35,332 bases of DNA from an uncultured Shewanella sp. (GCF_947491715.1 NZ_CANLKR010000046.1:1-35332), one strand, 5' to 3'. Shown: positions 1-8,719, numbered from the stretch's first letter. The notes: a model not told the origin generated them from the sequence alone. Translations and numbers: made by a program.

Positions 1-2823
1 CAGTGGAACTATGCACTGAGTTTGTTTGAAGCAAGCAGTATAAAGGGGTTTGCTGAGCAGTATCAAAGGGCCTTATTGGCCATTCTTGATTCAGAAAAAA
101 GATTAGCAGAGGTGTCATTAATATCAACGGATGAGCGTCACACTTTGTTGCATGAATGGAACCCAACTGAGACAAACTATTTGTGTGATAAGACGTTATC
201 AGCCTTGTTTGAAGAACAAGTGGCTAAGACACCGAATAATATAGCACTTGTGTTTGAAGGGGCAGAGTTGACTTATGATGAATTAAATCAACGCGCCAAT
301 AAACTTGCCCATCATCTGCGCAGTCAATATCAAGAGGTATATTACACACCGCTGCAGCCAGACACCTTAATTGCGCTTTACCTTGATCGCAGTTTAGAGA
401 TGGTTCTCAGTATTATCGCGGTATTAAAGGCAGGAGGTGCCTATGTGCCTATCGCGCCAGAATACCCACAAGCGCGCAGTACCTTTATGCTCGACGATAC
501 ACAAGCGCCTTTGGCTATCACTCAAGCAGATTATGAGGTGCAACTCAGAGAGTGGCTGAGTCAAGCGAAGTTATGTTGTACGGTTATTTCCGTGAATGGT
601 AGCAATGCGAGCAATGATAACATCAATGATAAAAGTGATTTTGCTGACAATGCAGTTGATAACCCAGTATCGATAAATCAATCTTCTGATTTAGCCTATG
701 TGATTTATACCTCAGGTACAACGGGAAAACCTAAAGGTGTAATGAGTATGCATCAAGGAGTGTCGACCTTAGTGTGCGGGACTGATTATATTGATATTGA
801 TGAAAGTGATGTTTTTCTACATCACTCATCCCCTCAGTTTGATGCGGCGACATTTGAGATTTGGGGAGCCTTACTCAATGGGGCGCAATTGGTGGTAGTG
901 AATAAGGCGCTGGTGTTAGATGCTGTGGCACTTGAGTCTTTACTGAGTCAATATCAGGTGAGTATTCTTTGGTTAACGAAAAGTTTATTTGATGAAATTT
1001 TGAATCAAAAGAGTGATGTCTTTTCAACGCTTTCATACTTGTTAGTGGGAGGGGAGGCTTTGAATGCGCACTTGATTAATGGGCTTGTTAGCAGTGATGC
1101 TAAGCCAAAACATGTGCTTAATGGGTATGGTCCAACAGAAAGTACGACTTTTACAACCGCGTATGCATGTGTTGATGAGAGAGAAACGATACCTTTAGGC
1201 AAAGGCATTAGCACTCGACATGTGTATGTGATGACTGCTGCTGGGCAGTTGGCGCCCAAGGGGGCGATTGGTGAGCTTTATATCGGTGGTGCTGGCCTTG
1301 CAAGAGGATATTTAAACCGTCCTGAGTTAACGGTTGAACGCTTTATCGATAACCCATTTGCTCGTGAAGAGGATATTGCCAATGGCGATATTCGTTTGTA
1401 TCAAACTGGGGATTTAGTGCGGTATTTATCGAATGGCGATTTAGAATATTTAGGGCGGAATGATGCTCAAGTTAAAATTCGCGGTCATCGAATTGAACTG
1501 GGTGAAATCGAAACGGCATTAGAGGAGATAGGCGGTATAAAACAAGCAGCAGTTATTGATTATCAATCAGCACAGAGCCACTTTTTGGCGGCTTTTGTGG
1601 TGCCTGATTTTGCTGCTGATTCTATTCACTTTAACAATGATCGCCGCTCAATGGCGCGGCATATGACAGAAATTGAATTATCGCTCGATCTTAAAGGGGT
1701 TAAGCAGAGTTTAGCGAGTGTTTTACCGAGTTTTATGCTACCGACGAGTTTTAGTGTTATAGATAAAATTCCATTAACGATGAATGGCAAGTTGGATAAA
1801 GAGGCGCTGCCTGAGCCGATATTGGTTAATGATGAAGACTACGCGCCGCCTCGTAATGAGGTTGAGCGGCAACTATGTCAAATTTGGCAAGAGGTGCTTG
1901 GACTGGAACAAGTAGGGATACATGATAATTTCTTTCACATTGGCGGGGATTCTATAAAGGCTATTCAGTTAATGAGTCAGATGAATAAAATAAATGATGA
2001 ACAAGTCAGTTTAGTCATGTTGTTTACTTACCCAAGCATTGCTGATTTATGTGAAAAGAGGAGTGATAGTGGGCAAGGTACTTCTTTACTGTACACTTTA
2101 ACTCCAATGTCGACAGCTAAAGATAAGCTGGTTATGATCCATCCTGGTACGTCAGGTGCAGAGGTATATCATCATTTAGCCTTAGCATTATCAACTCGGT
2201 TTAATTGTTTTGGAGTAAATAATTACAATTTAGTGTCAGATGATAAAATTGGTTCATTAAAGGTGATTGCTTTAATGTATCTTGATTTACTGTTAGAAGC
2301 TAATATTCACCATGATCCTATTAATATTCTAGGGTGGTCTTTAGGGGGAAATATTGCACTCGAGATCGCTTATCAATTAGAATTACGTGGTTATACTGAT
2401 GTTCAAATTTATTTGCTTGATACGGTTATTCATACTGAAGAAACACAAGCGGTGTTAGATAAAATAGAAGATGATGTCTATTTACAGATGATGCAACGAG
2501 ATATCATTGATAAGAATGCCAGTCAAGAACATACCGAGCGAGTACTTTCTGCTGTTCCTTTTGAAAATGATATACATCAAGAATCATTAACGGGTTTACT
2601 TAATCATACCAAAGTCACTCTTTTTAAAGCTGAAGAGTTGATGAACATCAATGAACAATATCAAGAGTTAACTGAGCTTAATGAGCTTATCAATCAATTA
2701 GATGATAATAATATTCAAGCAGTGATAAATAGTCCCCTTAAAATAGTCTCGATAGAAGACAAACATCATACCAATATCATAGAAGCTATTGAAATTATTA
2801 GTGAAAATATCATAACCCGTTAA
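1..2823 (+). CDS. Non-ribosomal peptide synthetase, terminal module (5' truncated by window edge)
   Basis: The frame is open from base 1, so the gene begins upstream; an in-frame TTG at 22 is not the start. About 940 residues are visible. The first ~60 residues look like the end of a condensation domain. An adenylation domain follows with core motifs YTSGTTGKPKGV, NGYGPTE, YQTGDLVR, the GRNDAQVKIRGHRIE stretch and NGKLDKEALP. The carrier domain has GGDSIKA, with the phosphopantetheine serine at codon 1951-1953. A type I thioesterase closes the protein with GWSLGG (nucleophile Ser at 2338-2340), a likely catalytic Asp at 2419 and His at about 2764-2769. This order (C-A-PCP-TE) marks the last module of an assembly line, which adds one residue and releases the peptide by hydrolysis or cyclisation. 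Aligned by eye to GrsA, the pocket residues read D-A-F-W-L-G-G-T-F plus K, close to the published valine code. The residue prediction is inference; the family call is firm. Confidence 0.96.
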   Translation, partial: QWNYALSLFEASSIKGFAEQYQRALLAILDSEKRLAEVSLISTDERHTLLHEWNPTETNYLCDKTLSALFEEQVAKTPNNIALVFEGAELTYDELNQRANKLAHHLRSQYQEVYYTPLQPDTLIALYLDRSLEMVLSIIAVLKAGGAYVPIAPEYPQARSTFMLDDTQAPLAITQADYEVQLREWLSQAKLCCTVISVNGSNASNDNINDKSDFADNAVDNPVSINQSSDLAYVIYTSGTTGKPKGVMSMHQGVSTLVCGTDYIDIDESDVFLHHSSPQFDAATFEIWGALLNGAQLVVVNKALVLDAVALESLLSQYQVSILWLTKSLFDEILNQKSDVFSTLSYLLVGGEALNAHLINGLVSSDAKPKHVLNGYGPTESTTFTTAYACVDERETIPLGKGISTRHVYVMTAAGQLAPKGAIGELYIGGAGLARGYLNRPELTVERFIDNPFAREEDIANGDIRLYQTGDLVRYLSNGDLEYLGRNDAQVKIRGHRIELGEIETALEEIGGIKQAAVIDYQSAQSHFLAAFVVPDFAADSIHFNNDRRSMARHMTEIELSLDLKGVKQSLASVLPSFMLPTSFSVIDKIPLTMNGKLDKEALPEPILVNDEDYAPPRNEVERQLCQIWQEVLGLEQVGIHDNFFHIGGDSIKAIQLMSQMNKINDEQVSLVMLFTYPSIADLCEKRSDSGQGTSLLYTLTPMSTAKDKLVMIHPGTSGAEVYHHLALALSTRFNCFGVNNYNLVSDDKIGSLKVIALMYLDLLLEANIHHDPINILGWSLGGNIALEIAYQLELRGYTDVQIYLLDTVIHTEETQAVLDKIEDDVYLQMMQRDIIDKNASQEHTERVLSAVPFENDIHQESLTGLLNHTKVTLFKAEELMNINEQYQELTELNELINQLDDNNIQAVINSPLKIVSIEDKHHTNIIEAIEIISENIITR

Positions 2824-2842
2824 TGGCTTTTATTGGGAGAGG

Positions 2843-2886
2843 TTCAGCATTCATTATATGTAGAATTAAATACAATGAATGCTGAA
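2843..2886. terminator. Inverted repeat after the NRPS gene, terminator-like
   Basis: Perfect 13-bp arms (TTCAGCATTCATT at 2843-2855 and its complement at 2874-2886) flank an 18-base loop. It sits between the NRPS stop and the converging porin gene, so it could end either transcript. There is no clear T-run, so it may instead be an mRNA-stabilising hairpin. Confidence 0.5.
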
Positions 2887-2912
2887 TATTGGATTGTTGA
2901 TTGTGAATAAGT

Positions 2913-3965
2913 TTAGAAGATAAAGTTCACCATAAAGGTCACTAGATTAGCATCTTTTTTCTCTGAATATAAAATAGGGGGTTGTACAAATAACCCTGTC
3001 GCATAAATATAGTCAGAGTCGATAGCTTCGTACTGATATTCTAAATTTACTGACCAAGTTGGTGTGATATCATAACGTACCCCAGGTGTGACGCTTTGAC
3101 TAGGGTTAGAATGGTGAGCTTGAGAATAAGTGATATAAGTGGTGAAATCATCAATATTATAAGCGGTGCTCACATACCAATTTGTTTGTAACTCATCAGT
3201 TTCAACTTCTGCCATAAATTGAAACTGTTTCCAAGAATATTCATAACCGAAAGCGTGTATATTGATAGTCGAAGTACTAAATGGAAATTGTTGAGCGGTA
3301 TATTTTGTTCTCATATAGGTGTAGTGTAATCGGTAATCATAACCAGACAAATCGGTGGACAAACCTATGAGTAACTCAGTATCAAATTTTAGTTCATTGC
3401 CGACAACTTCTATAGAGTAGGTCCTGTTACTACCATAAAAAGGGTTCACACTGAGGGTCAGTTCATCAGATAAGTCTCGCTTCCATGTGATATCGCCTCC
3501 ATCGTAATACGTTATACCTGATATACTGTCGTAGACTTCTTGTGGTGGTCTTGCCCAGTAATAAGCCTCGGCGACATAATAGTACTGAGAAGCTAAAAAT
3601 AGCGGTAATCTTAGTCTTCCTGCTCTCACAGTAAAGTCACCGATATCATAAGATAAATAGGCCCATTCGACTTCTGGCTCACTCCATTCATCTTGGGGGC
3701 GTTTAACCCATTGTAGCGAGGCTGCTAAATTATCTGTCACATCATAGTCAAGCTGAATACCAAAAATAGTATCGCAGTCATAGCAAGTTTCATCAGTGAT
3801 TTCTCGATTGATGAATAAAGGTGTTTTGTTATCAGATTTAGTGATGGACGTTGAACCAAAACCACTAAGCGTAAGATCTGAGGTGATGTCAATAGCCGCG
3901 AATGCTGGTGTAGATGATAGCGTTAGGGCGATAAGTGATAATATGGGGGATTTAGGAAAGTTCAT
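2913..3965 (-). CDS. Outer-membrane porin-like beta-barrel protein
   Basis: A 350-residue protein with a clear signal peptide (hydrophobic stretch, then TPAFA before the mature start). The rest is rich in alternating aromatic and polar residues typical of beta strands (for example FTVRAGRLRLPLF), and the last residue is phenylalanine (VTFMVNFIF), the usual outer-membrane assembly signal. It starts three bases after the stop of the PstS-like gene upstream, so the two are almost certainly co-transcribed. That pairing suggests uptake or sensing of a small anion such as phosphate, but the substrate cannot be read from the sequence. A CxxC pair (CYDC, about residue 60) is unusual for a porin strand region and could form a loop disulfide. 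The start ATG at 3963-3965 gives a canonical signal peptide. Confidence 0.8.
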   Translation of the reverse strand: MNFPKSPILSLIALTLSSTPAFAAIDITSDLTLSGFGSTSITKSDNKTPLFINREITDETCYDCDTIFGIQLDYDVTDNLAASLQWVKRPQDEWSEPEVEWAYLSYDIGDFTVRAGRLRLPLFLASQYYYVAEAYYWARPPQEVYDSISGITYYDGGDITWKRDLSDELTLSVNPFYGSNRTYSIEVVGNELKFDTELLIGLSTDLSGYDYRLHYTYMRTKYTAQQFPFSTSTINIHAFGYEYSWKQFQFMAEVETDELQTNWYVSTAYNIDDFTTYITYSQAHHSNPSQSVTPGVRYDITPTWSVNLEYQYEAIDSDYIYATGLFVQPPILYSEKKDANLVTFMVNFIF

Positions 3966-3968
3966 CCG

Positions 3969-4433
3969 TTACTGTCCTTCTATGGTAATCAATATGTTAG
4001 CATCTTCTGGAACAAGGGGAGTTGGCGCATAGCCGATGCCGTTTTTATTTTCTTTAAGCCAGTTGACTAATTCACCCACATTGTCATCATCAATAACATG
4101 AGGTAAAGAGGCTTTTCCTGAAAAAGCAAGGCTGGCCCAGTATCCATTGACTTGAGATACGGTTTTACCAAGTAGTACCTTATAAAACGCTTCTTTGAAT
4201 TTAGAATTATTTTCCCAATCTGCTAATTTGATTTTTTTATCATTGATTTTGTCGGTTTTTCCTTTATAAATCATCCTGACTTTACTTTTGCTGATTGTCG
4301 ATAAAGCAGGGTTCATTGAAAAGACGGCAAATTGTTCTTCTGCAGCATAGGCTAACGTACTCATAAAGGTAAACCACAGCAATAGAAATATTGAAGATAT
4401 TGAAGCAGGTAGTAATAAATTGTTTTTATTCAT
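3969..4433 (-). CDS. Small PstS-like periplasmic substrate-binding protein
   Basis: A 154-residue protein with an N-terminal hydrophobic segment ending in TLAYA, read as a signal peptide. The mature part follows the short form of the PBP/PstS-like fold: FAVFSMNPALSTISKSKVRMIYKGK near the start, then a Trp-containing VNGYWASLAFSGK block and a GIGYAP segment near the C-terminus. True PstS proteins are about twice this length, so this is a half-size family member that is often annotated as a phosphate ABC transporter substrate-binding protein. No permease or ATPase genes are nearby; the partner here is the porin directly downstream. It may bind a ligand at the outer membrane or act as a sensor, rather than feed an ABC transporter. 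Confidence 0.75.
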   Translation of the reverse strand: MNKNNLLLPASISSIFLLLWFTFMSTLAYAAEEQFAVFSMNPALSTISKSKVRMIYKGKTDKINDKKIKLADWENNSKFKEAFYKVLLGKTVSQVNGYWASLAFSGKASLPHVIDDDNVGELVNWLKENKNGIGYAPTPLVPEDANILITIEGQ

Positions 4434-4977
4434 TAGAGTGCATTCTAATCCCTTAAAATAGTTATACCTACAAGGTAGTGTAGATAATGTAAAAAAACAA
4501 AAATTGAAATGGGTTTTATTTTTTTTTATATCACTATAGTGGTGAATTAAATTTGTATTTTTAATGAAGTAGCAATCGTTACTATGACTGGATTAGCCGT
4601 TTTTAATATGATACCCAAAGGACTTGAAATGCATATTTTCTGATCCTATTAAAGTGCTTGATTCAAGGTGTATCACGGGTATAAAGATATTTAAAATGTG
4701 TTCTAGTATTTTATGGTTAGTTTTATACTTTTTTGTGGTTTACATTTGTTGTTTTTTGTTTTCTATTTTTATTTGTTAGTTGTATTTAAGTTTGTTGTTT
4801 GTCTTTTTTTATAAAGATCTAGGTAATTACAATAAATTTTATGGGTTTTATTTTTATTCCCGATGAATTTGTGAGTATGGTTGATATTATGCCAGTGATA
4901 TCGCTTGGTGAATGTTTTTGTTAGAGGATTTTCTTCTTGATTATTGTTTCTCATTTTGAATTTTGTTGGCAAATTCT
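4434..4977. other. 544-bp AT-rich divergent intergenic region
   Basis: This separates the minus-strand PstS-like/porin unit from the plus-strand glycosylation operon, so it should hold promoters for both. It contains a small palindrome, TACCTACAAGGTA at 4465-4477, about 30 bases upstream of the PstS-like start, which is a possible operator. It also contains the larger inverted repeat described separately. A 67-codon minus-strand open frame at 4769-4972 has biased Asn/Lys/Thr composition and no recognisable features, and is treated as chance. No RNA gene was recognised. Confidence 0.6.
4611..4682. repeat. Imperfect inverted-repeat element in intergenic DNA
   Basis: The left arm (4611-4628) begins ATACCC and ends CTTGAA. 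The right arm (4662-4682), read in reverse complement, begins ATACCC and ends CTTGAA, with differing bases between. The 15-mer TATCACGGGTATAAA at the right end (4671-4685) recurs at 25024-25038, also in non-coding DNA. This suggests a small dispersed palindromic element, but only one complete copy is visible here. Confidence 0.45.
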
Positions 4978-5511
4978 ATGATTAAAACTAAATTGATTTT
5001 ATTTGGAGTCGTGTTACTTTCTTTATTCTATTTGACCGTTTTATATTTTGCCTTGAATCCTAATGTTTCCGTTGCTTATTCTGAATACTATATTCATAAC
5101 AGTACTATGTTTTACAACCAAAAAGTGCCTGATATGTTACTCCCTTTGGGAAAGTCACTATCAGTGAAAATGTTAATGCCCTATTTTAGTCGTGAAGGGT
5201 GGAGTAAGCAATCAATTAAAGATGAAAATGCCTTGTTGCTGAATAAGGGGAGTTTGATATTTAATCTCAACAGTACCAGTAAAGTAGAAATATTCAATTT
5301 CCAGTTTTCCCAAGTTAATCATCCTATCACAGTATTTTTCACTATCGCGGGACAAAGATTTATAAAGTTGCTCATGCCGAGTGATGTCGGTTTAATTAGT
5401 CTTAATGTACCAAATGCCTTATTGAGTCATCGATTTGATAAGGTGAACACATTAACACTCTGTTCATCCTCACCCGTATCCCTGATGAATTTAATGGTTA
5501 AGGAGTTGTAA
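4978..5511 (+). CDS. Hypothetical membrane-anchored protein, first gene of the glycosylation operon
   Basis: A 177-residue protein, not recognised. ATG at 4978 is preferred over an in-frame TTG at 4963 because it places the basic residues MIKTK directly before one strong hydrophobic helix (about residues 5-24). That helix is an uncleaved anchor or signal peptide, leaving about 150 residues outside the membrane. The exported part alternates hydrophobic and polar residues (for example SLIFNLNSTSKVEIFNF), suggesting a beta-sandwich. The next gene starts two bases after its stop, and the AAGGAG site for that gene lies inside this one, so translation is likely coupled. Its place beside GtrB- and GtrA-like genes suggests an accessory role in handling a lipid-linked sugar or surface glycan outside the membrane. 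That is context only. Confidence 0.7.
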   Translation: MIKTKLILFGVVLLSLFYLTVLYFALNPNVSVAYSEYYIHNSTMFYNQKVPDMLLPLGKSLSVKMLMPYFSREGWSKQSIKDENALLLNKGSLIFNLNSTSKVEIFNFQFSQVNHPITVFFTIAGQRFIKLLMPSDVGLISLNVPNALLSHRFDKVNTLTLCSSSPVSLMNLMVKEL

Positions 5512-5513
5512 GT

Positions 5514-6476
5514 ATGAGCCATGATTTAACGCTTGTTGTGCCTGTCTATAATGAACAGGAAAGTATTTCAGTATTTGTAGAGACGATAAAACTGGAGTTA
5601 GCTTCTATCTATCATCACATTGATATTCTTTTTGTTAATGATGGTAGTACCGATAATACCCATAGTGTGATCAGTACTGAAATCGAGAATAATGACAATA
5701 TTAGTTTGATTGATTTAGCGAAAAACTTTGGTAAGGAAGCTGCGATGACAGCAGGTTTACAGCATGCTAGGGGGGAGGCTGTGGTGATTATGGATGTTGA
5801 TTTACAAGATCCTCCTAGCGTTATTTTGGCATTTTTTGATCTTTGGTGTACGGGGCAATATGACACGGTTTATGGCGTGAGAGTGGATAGAAGCGCCGAT
5901 ACCAGAATGAAGCGATGTACAGCTGGAGGGTTTTATAAATTATTTAATCTTTTATCTCACAGAACTAAATTACCTGAAAATACAGGGGATTTTAGGTTGA
6001 TCAATCGCAAGGTTATCGATGCTTTAAATCAGATGCCAGAAAGAAACCGCTTTATGAAGGGCATGTTTGCTTGGAGTGCTTTTCGTGCAACAGGCGTGCC
6101 ATTTGAACGTCCTGAGCGTAATATTGGCAAGACTAAGTTTAATTATTGGAGTTTATGGAATTTTGCTTTGGATGGTATTTTAAGCTTTACCAGTTGGCCA
6201 CTAAGGGTGTGGAGCTATATTGGTTTTGGTATTTCATTTATTGCCTTTTTATATGCTTCCCATATCTTAATTGATACCTTGTTTTTAGGCGTGAAGGTAC
6301 CTGGTTATGCTTCTATTATGTCGGTCATTTTATTTTTAGGAGGAGTTCAGCTGATTTCTCTTGGGGTAATAGGAGAGTATATCGGTCGAATATTTACAGA
6401 AATAAAACAAAGGCCAATATATTTAATTAATAACATTACTGGTTATTACCAAGATAGAGATAGGCCAAATGAATAA
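5514..6476 (+). CDS. GtrB-like family 2 glycosyltransferase (polyprenyl-phosphate sugar transferase)
   Basis: A 320-residue GT2 enzyme. The N-terminal catalytic domain has the nucleotide-sugar-binding start LTLVVPVYNEQES, then LFVNDGSTDNT, the acidic metal-binding stretch MDVDLQDPP, and NTGDFRLINR. Two membrane helices close the protein at about residues 230-255 and 262-290. Length and layout match GtrB/DPM1-type enzymes, which move a sugar from a nucleotide donor to undecaprenyl phosphate on the inner face of the membrane. A strong AAGGAG site lies at 5500-5505, eight bases before the ATG. The gene overlaps the downstream flippase gene by eight bases. Together with that gene and the GT-C gene it forms the usual three-part module: load the lipid carrier, flip it, and use the sugar outside. 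The sugar is not predictable. Confidence 0.92.
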   Translation: MSHDLTLVVPVYNEQESISVFVETIKLELASIYHHIDILFVNDGSTDNTHSVISTEIENNDNISLIDLAKNFGKEAAMTAGLQHARGEAVVIMDVDLQDPPSVILAFFDLWCTGQYDTVYGVRVDRSADTRMKRCTAGGFYKLFNLLSHRTKLPENTGDFRLINRKVIDALNQMPERNRFMKGMFAWSAFRATGVPFERPERNIGKTKFNYWSLWNFALDGILSFTSWPLRVWSYIGFGISFIAFLYASHILIDTLFLGVKVPGYASIMSVILFLGGVQLISLGVIGEYIGRIFTEIKQRPIYLINNITGYYQDRDRPNE

Positions 6477-6858
6477 TGAGATGAAAGTGGCCACCTATCA
6501 TTTTTGGCAACTGAATCGTTTTGCCCTTGTTGGGGGGATGGCGACATTAGTGCACTTATCTGTTTCACGGCTTCTTTTCTTCTATCGAGGTGACTTACCT
6601 GAATTGATGGTTAATAGTGTTGCTTTTTTCATTGCTTTTTTTGTTTCTTTTTTAGGGCACAGGCATTTTACTTTTAAAACTCAGGGTTCAATTATTAAAT
6701 TTTTGAGCGTGTCATTACTGGGCTTCTTGATCAACAATAGTTTACTTTTTTATATCGTGCAAACGCAATATTTAAAGGGGTGGAATGCCATATTACTGTC
6801 AACATTATCGGTTCCCATTTTGACTTATATTCTTTCTAAATTATGGGTTTTTAGATAA
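6469..6858 (+). CDS. GtrA family lipid-linked sugar flippase-like protein
   Basis: A 129-residue protein with four predicted membrane helices and the typical GtrA layout: the FALVGGMATLVHL first helix, a conserved loop with GHRHFTFK between helices, and a C-terminal KLWVF. GtrA-family proteins are thought to flip polyprenyl-phosphate-linked sugars across the inner membrane. The start overlaps the GtrB-like gene by eight bases, and its TAA stop overlaps the next ATG by one base (TAATG). Stoichiometric, translationally coupled expression is therefore likely. Confidence 0.9.
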   Translation: MNNEMKVATYHFWQLNRFALVGGMATLVHLSVSRLLFFYRGDLPELMVNSVAFFIAFFVSFLGHRHFTFKTQGSIIKFLSVSLLGFLINNSLLFYIVQTQYLKGWNAILLSTLSVPILTYILSKLWVFR

Positions 6859-7979
6859 TGAGTAAAGGTGTGTTGAGATCAACAGAAAGGTTATCAAAGA
6901 CTGACTGGAAAATGATCATTAGTGTTTTCTTGTTAAGTCGAATATTTATTTACTTTATTGGGTTGATGGCAAGTCGTATTTATGGTGGGAGCCCAGCGGT
7001 ACTGGATGCTTTTTGCCAATTTGATTGTACTTGGTATAAACAGATCATTGACATCGGCTATGATTTACAGCCTCGCTGGCATGTAGAGCATGATGCTGCT
7101 AGTTGGGCATTCATGCCTGTTTATCCTATGATAGCCAAAGTGTTGGATGTTTTTTTTAATTCAACAACCTTGTCGTTATATGTGGTCAGTAATGCTTCCT
7201 TTTTTATGGCGTTAGTGTTCATGTTAAAGCTTTCGAGGCAAATGGGCTTGTCTAATGAAGGGTACTTTCCCATATGGCTTCTCGCTTTTTCTCCCTATTC
7301 CGTCTATTTTGTGAGCGGTTATACCGAATCGCTTTTTATGGCATTAACACTGGCTGTTTTTTTATTTAGCTATCGCCAGCAATGGCTATATGTTGCGATA
7401 TGTGGAATATTGCTTGCGGGGACTCGTAATTTAGGGGTGATGATTGTTTTTCCTGTATTACTGATTGCGATTGGTCATTATGGTGTGCGTTCTTTTTTTA
7501 AGACTGAACGTGGATTGATTGTTGTGGCTGTGCTTTGGGTCATTCCCCTTCTACTTTTTAGCTATATGCTTTATCTGTACTTTTTAACCGGAGATGGTTT
7601 TGCTTTTACTCACATACAAATTGCTTGGAGGCGATATATTGATTGGCCAACTCATTGGTTAGAAAAAGGCCTGTCTGATGGTGGAAAAGGGCTCTATTTA
7701 GTCGGTATGGTTATTCTTGGTTGGTTGATTAACTTATATCTGGTTTATAAAAAATTGTGGGCAGAAGCCACTTTTGTGTTCATTTGTACTTTTATTCCTT
7801 TATTAACAGGCATTACAGCCATGCCGCGTTATCTGTTTGGGCTTTCACCTGTTTATATTGCTTTTGTTGCATTTTCTGATAAAAAACCTCAGTTACAAAC
7901 CGCCATTCTTGTTTTATCTTCGGTGAGTTTAAGTTTTATTGTTATAGGGTTTGTATTGGAACAGTTTTTCACTGTGTAA
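6858..7979 (+). CDS. PIG-V-like GT-C glycosyltransferase, multi-pass membrane protein
   Basis: A 373-residue protein with about nine hydrophobic helices. Blocks typical of the PIG-V/GT76 family are visible: an acidic DCTWYKQIIDIGY loop after the first helix, FMPVYP, then SPYSVYFVSGYTESLFMA, and a RNLG segment in the following helix. PIG-V in eukaryotes adds a mannose to GPI from dolichol-phosphate-mannose; bacterial relatives use polyprenyl-phosphate sugars on the outer face of the membrane. It is the last gene of the operon and fits as the enzyme that uses the sugar loaded by the GtrB-like enzyme and moved by the GtrA-like protein. It thus replaces the GtrC component of classical O-antigen modification loci. 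The acceptor (O-antigen, glycan or protein) is unknown. Confidence 0.82.
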   Translation: MSKGVLRSTERLSKTDWKMIISVFLLSRIFIYFIGLMASRIYGGSPAVLDAFCQFDCTWYKQIIDIGYDLQPRWHVEHDAASWAFMPVYPMIAKVLDVFFNSTTLSLYVVSNASFFMALVFMLKLSRQMGLSNEGYFPIWLLAFSPYSVYFVSGYTESLFMALTLAVFLFSYRQQWLYVAICGILLAGTRNLGVMIVFPVLLIAIGHYGVRSFFKTERGLIVVAVLWVIPLLLFSYMLYLYFLTGDGFAFTHIQIAWRRYIDWPTHWLEKGLSDGGKGLYLVGMVILGWLINLYLVYKKLWAEATFVFICTFIPLLTGITAMPRYLFGLSPVYIAFVAFSDKKPQLQTAILVLSSVSLSFIVIGFVLEQFFTV

Positions 7980-8097
7980 ATGGAGTTTACGGTTATAATT
8001 ATGATTATTTATTATATTTATTTTAAAGATAAATGGATCTCATAGTGAAAGATTTATGTTAATTTTTAATTTTGTTATTATTTATACCAAAAAATTG

Positions 8098-8119
8098 ATA
8101 AGAAAAGCGTTTTTCTTAT
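8098..8119 (+). terminator. Probable terminator after the glycosylation operon
   Basis: ATAAGAAAA (8098-8106), a GCG loop, and TTTTTCTTAT (8110-8119) form a short stem with one extra T, followed by TTTTATT. It lies 120 bases after the GT-C gene and just before the next promoter region. The GC-poor stem keeps confidence moderate. Confidence 0.45.
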
Positions 8120-8181
8120 TTTATTCCCATAAACTTTATATTAACCTGTATTTAATCTTTTTTCATGAGTGATCGTATTTT

Positions 8182-8592
8182 ATGACTAAATATGTTGCTT
8201 GTTTTATTGTGATCATCAGTCTGTTAGGGCAATCTTTGCTTTTATCAGCGAGTGCTGAGCCGAGTTTCGGTAATGGCACAGATGTGAGTGCAGTGATGCA
8301 AAAGCAAACAATGTCATTTTATGCGTCGAGCCATCAAGATACCAATGCCCATAGCACTTCGGTCAAACAAGTTGTAAAAACAGATAAAATATCACAATGT
8401 GAGGAACATTTGTCTCAATGTGCTCAATTAGACTCGGGACATTGTACTGCTCATAGTTATTGTCATACGGGCGCTTTATTGCCAATGACACTTTTTATTT
8501 CATCTGTTGTATTTGCGAAGCCGATTATGACATCAAGATGGTCGTCTAAAACGATTTCAAGCTTGCAAGATTTTCGCCCTCCTATTGTTTAA
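8182..8592 (+). CDS. Hypothetical exported Cys/His-rich protein, cassette copy 1, gene A
   Basis: A 136-residue protein, not recognised. The N-terminal hydrophobic stretch ends in LSASAEP, a good signal peptide. The middle is Ser/Gln/His-rich, then a Cys/His cluster (CEEHLSQC, GHCTAHSYCH) that could bind a metal. A short hydrophobic segment (LLPMTLFISSVVFA) and a C-terminal tail containing RPPIV follow. The layout (signal peptide, polar middle, one hydrophobic helix, SKT-I---PPI tail) recurs in the gene at 9802, which lacks the cysteines. Each is followed by a small secreted protein with the same C-terminal motif, so the two pairs look like diverged duplicates. It may be a small periplasmic or membrane metal-handling protein; this is a guess from the Cys/His cluster only. 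Confidence 0.68.
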   Translation: MTKYVACFIVIISLLGQSLLLSASAEPSFGNGTDVSAVMQKQTMSFYASSHQDTNAHSTSVKQVVKTDKISQCEEHLSQCAQLDSGHCTAHSYCHTGALLPMTLFISSVVFAKPIMTSRWSSKTISSLQDFRPPIV

Positions 8593-8719
8593 TTTTTCAA
8601 TACATTTCTTTTTAACTTGTTTTTGAATTTAATTGATTAATTAATTGATCCTTTATTGTTCTGAATACCCTATTCTTTTTTATAAAGAAGGTGTAGAACG
8701 ATAAGGTTGGGAGTATTAT

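Noticed and set aside
4769..4972. 67-codon minus-strand open frame in the AT-rich intergenic region
   Set aside because: Biased Asn/Lys/Thr composition from AT-rich DNA and no domain or signal; it lies in a region expected to hold promoters.
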